Origin: Lachnocurva sp045579705
GTDB taxonomy: Bacteria > Bacillota > Clostridia > Lachnospirales > Lachnospiraceae
Assembly: GCA_045579705.1 (NCBI GenBank)
Contig: JAZNMP010000007.1
Coordinates: 1 to 64,000, forward strand
Length of the DNA: 64,000 nt
Reading direction: 5' to 3'
Below the pieces are notes generated by a model that did not search any database, was not told where the DNA came from, and was given only the letters and a program-made list of their open reading frames with translations. This document shows, in pieces, positions 62,006 through 64,000 of the stretch. A program made the translations under genes and the position numbers. The stretch's first letter is position 1. Every line of letters begins with the position of its first letter.

Positions 62006-63086
62006 CTTTTATCACCTGATGTCCTGCTGCTTTCAACAATCTATTCATAATCGCCATTCCCAGTTTTGGAGTTCCAAAGCTTTCTGAATAAATCTCATTT
62101 ACATCCATATCATCAAAATCTCTAAGAACACCGTATAGATGTTTAGCTATAGAATTCTCGTCATTCCTGTCGCCAACAGTTACTACACAGTCGCCTGCAT
62201 AAAGGTCTTTTGTCTCATCTGTTGCGATGATACCAACCTTTTTACCTGCCTTATGAGCCTCTTCTGCAAGCTCGTTGATTTTCGCTACAACTTTCGAAGA
62301 TTTCCCCTCTATAACAGTCAGATTGGCTTTTGGAGCATAATGTCTATACTTCATTCCTGGCGCTTTAGGACGAAGTCCTTTATTTGCATTTGCATTCAAA
62401 ATCGCCGGGTCAATAACAACTTCTTTGCCTAATACCTCTTCAAACATCTCCTTATTAATATAGCCGGGACGAAGTATCGTAGGCACGTCTATCGACAAGT
62501 CTATAATGGAAGACTCCAAACCGATATCGCAGCTTCCTCCATCTATAATACAGTCAATCTTTCCATCCAAATCTGCCTCTACGTGCTGTGCTGTAGTCGG
62601 ACTTGGGCGTCCAGATGTATTTGCACTAGGCGCTGCAATCATAACATTACTATCAGTTAGAAAAGCTCTTGCTATAGGATGTGATGGCATTCTAACCGCT
62701 ACAGTGTCAATTCCACCAGTTGTCTCATATGGTATCACATCATTTTTCTTTACAATCATCGTCAACGGGCCGGGCCAAAAAGCTTCATTCAGCTTTCTCG
62801 CATCTTCTGGCACCTCTGATGCTATAGCTTCTAATTCTGAGAAATCATGTATATGAACTATCAGAGGATTATCCGAAGGTCTCCCCTTTGCTGCATATAT
62901 CTTTTTTGAAGCTTCCGGATTTGTAGCATCTCCTCCTAAGCCATAAACTGTCTCTGTCGGAAAAGCAACCAGCCCTCCATTTCGGATTATTTCTATCGAT
63001 TCTCCAAAATCAAACTTCTCGTCATTTCTATTTAGCTTTATCTTCTTTGTTACCAATCTAATCGCTTCTTTCTTATTTTTCTGCAA
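61998..63086 (-). CDS. L-threonylcarbamoyladenylate synthase (Sua5/YwlC type)
   Basis: This 362-residue protein makes threonylcarbamoyl-AMP for the t6A tRNA modification. The YrdC domain shows PTETVYGLGGDATNPEASKK, IYAAKGRPSDNPLIVHI, AVRMPSHPIARAF and APSANTSGRPSPT. A C-terminal Sua5 domain follows KAPGMKYRHYAPKA. Length is normal for the two-domain Sua5 form. ATG 63086 overlaps the GH18 gene by 14 bases; a TTG about 11 codons later is an alternative start. Confidence 0.93.
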   Translation of the reverse strand: MQKNKKEAIRLVTKKIKLNRNDEKFDFGESIEIIRNGGLVAFPTETVYGLGGDATNPEASKKIYAAKGRPSDNPLIVHIHDFSELEAIASEVPEDARKLNEAFWPGPLTMIVKKNDVIPYETTGGIDTVAVRMPSHPIARAFLTDSNVMIAAPSANTSGRPSPTTAQHVEADLDGKIDCIIDGGSCDIGLESSIIDLSIDVPTILRPGYINKEMFEEVLGKEVVIDPAILNANANKGLRPKAPGMKYRHYAPKANLTVIEGKSSKVVAKINELAEEAHKAGKKVGIIATDETKDLYAGDCVVTVGDRNDENSIAKHLYGVLRDFDDMDVNEIYSESFGTPKLGMAIMNRLLKAAGHQVIKVD

Positions 63087-64000
63087 AATAATTCAATACT
63101 GTTACCCAAGCGTCATCACTTTCCAAACCAAGTTTCCAGAAAGCTACACCAGCTAGTTTTTCAGTATTAACTAATTCCATCTTCTTTCCAAGTGACTTTG
63201 AATCTTCAAACCAGCACTGATACAACTTATCTCCTGATTTGTATTCTCCGTAATTCTGACCTTCCTTGGAAAGCCATTTAGCTTCACCGCCGTTTTTTCC
63301 AAACTTCTCATACTGATTCTTCATACCGACAGCTTCGCTCGTTACATTATCTCCCTCTGTACACCATATTCTAGTGAAAAAAGGAAGTGCGAGAACCAAC
63401 TGTTCCTTTGGAACCTCCTTAAGTGAGTTCTCTACTCCATTCTTTACGAATGGATATGATGAAACAGAACCGGCTTTCTTTGAGCCAGCATAATGCTCGT
63501 CATAAGCCATAGTTACTACATAATCTGCATAATCGGCCTGCACACTTCTATTATAATGAGCGCTTGCAGCCGTTGGGACATAATTATCTACTGAAAGAAT
63601 CAGATCATTCTTTTTACATTTCAATGAAAGTTCTTTGATAAACTCCAAATAACCGTCTTTATCTGTATCACCAATCTGTTCAAAGTCGACATTTATTCCA
63701 TCTACTCCAGATGCGATTGCCGCTGCTATCGTCTGATCTACCAGATTATCACGAGATGATACCCTATTCAACGCGGATGCTGTATCTATACTTGAATCCT
63801 CGAAGTTAGAAATCAATCCCCAAACCTGTTTGCCTTTTGAGTGCGCATAATTTACGAACTCACGGCTTGAACGATTTCCAATATTTCCCTTCGCATCTGA
63901 AATATAGAACCAAGTAGGTGAAATTACATTTACCATGGACAAATCGTCCATCTTCTTCATAGCGTTTGCATTTGCTGCCTGGTTTGTAACCTGCGCCCAT
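63073..64000 (-). CDS. Glycoside hydrolase family 18 protein, partial
   Basis: The gene runs off the right edge; the open frame continues in phase to 64000 (WAQVTNQAANANAMKKMDDL), so ATG 63960 is not its start. The catalytic motif region reads GVDGINVDFEQIGDTD, matching DxxDxDxE-type GH18 sites with the acid Glu in DFEQ, and MAYDEHYAG and a final AGVAFWKLGLE strand are typical. Relatives act on peptidoglycan or spore-coat glycans. Signal peptide and any SH3 domains would be outside the window. Confidence 0.88.
   Translation of the reverse strand, partial: WAQVTNQAANANAMKKMDDLSMVNVISPTWFYISDAKGNIGNRSSREFVNYAHSKGKQVWGLISNFEDSSIDTASALNRVSSRDNLVDQTIAAAIASGVDGINVDFEQIGDTDKDGYLEFIKELSLKCKKNDLILSVDNYVPTAASAHYNRSVQADYADYVVTMAYDEHYAGSKKAGSVSSYPFVKNGVENSLKEVPKEQLVLALPFFTRIWCTEGDNVTSEAVGMKNQYEKFGKNGGEAKWLSKEGQNYGEYKSGDKLYQCWFEDSKSLGKKMELVNTEKLAGVAFWKLGLESDDAWVTVLNYFAEK

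Noticed and set aside
1..64000. CRISPR array
   Set aside because: No regularly spaced direct repeats of 23-50 bases were seen; the repeats found are operator-like or inverted.

Overview
The window reads as chromosome of a motile, anaerobic Firmicute, most likely a Lachnospiraceae member (Clostridia). The evidence is low GC, strong AGGAGG ribosome sites, several families that I recognise as typical of Lachnospiraceae (DUF5711, DUF5702, DUF6240, DUF6382-FHA), a Tad pilus locus, flagellin and a Na+-type ATP synthase c subunit. Almost every chromosomal gene is on the minus strand.

Layout. 1-185: strong promoter and leader pointing left, probably of an rRNA operon outside the window. 186-11.4 kb: CvpA-like and DUF5711 membrane proteins, glycogen branching enzyme, a large TPR/AAA-type protein, an AI-2E-family transporter, an aconitase-family hydratase and a coiled-coil protein. 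11.5-12.4 kb: LOG-family gene and SRP RNA with its own promoter. 12.4-16.6 kb and 35.85-40.6 kb: the two halves of one Tad pilus operon. 40.7-46 kb: flagellin, FliS and a DUF6240 protein behind a sigma-28-like promoter. 46-53 kb: acetyltransferase, recR, ybaB, dnaX, pfkA, pepD and a tocopherol-cyclase-like gene. 53.1-53.8 kb: tRNA-Ser and greA on the plus strand. 53.85-64 kb: the complete ATP synthase operon, preceded by dCMP deaminase, a phosphatase-like protein without its catalytic cysteine, a Sua5/YwlC protein and a GH18 protein cut by the window end.

The main accessory feature is a mobilizable integrated element of about 19.3 kb (about 16583-35881) inserted inside the flp pilin gene. The two pilin halves lie at its two ends (start at 35947, stop at 16484). 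It carries mobC and a MOBP-like relaxase, with a coiled-coil ORF overprinted in a second frame of the relaxase gene. It also carries a five-gene minus-strand operon: XRE regulator, Sau3AI-like endonuclease, C5-methyltransferase, SAP-domain protein and a 1241-residue STAND-like P-loop protein. The remaining modules are three tyrosine recombinases with a TnpC-like partner (Tn554/recombinase-trio type) and an actin-like ParM with a small partner. No conjugation machinery is visible, so transfer would need a helper.

The Tad locus looks damaged in several ways. The pilin is split, the DUF5702 gene has an in-frame TAA, a TadE-like gene has an inverted-repeat insertion at its 5' end, and TadZ has a degenerate P-loop. 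The best candidates for something undescribed are the restriction-modification plus SAP plus STAND operon with shared operators, the gene within the relaxase gene, and the cloverleaf-like RNA between recombinases 1 and 2.
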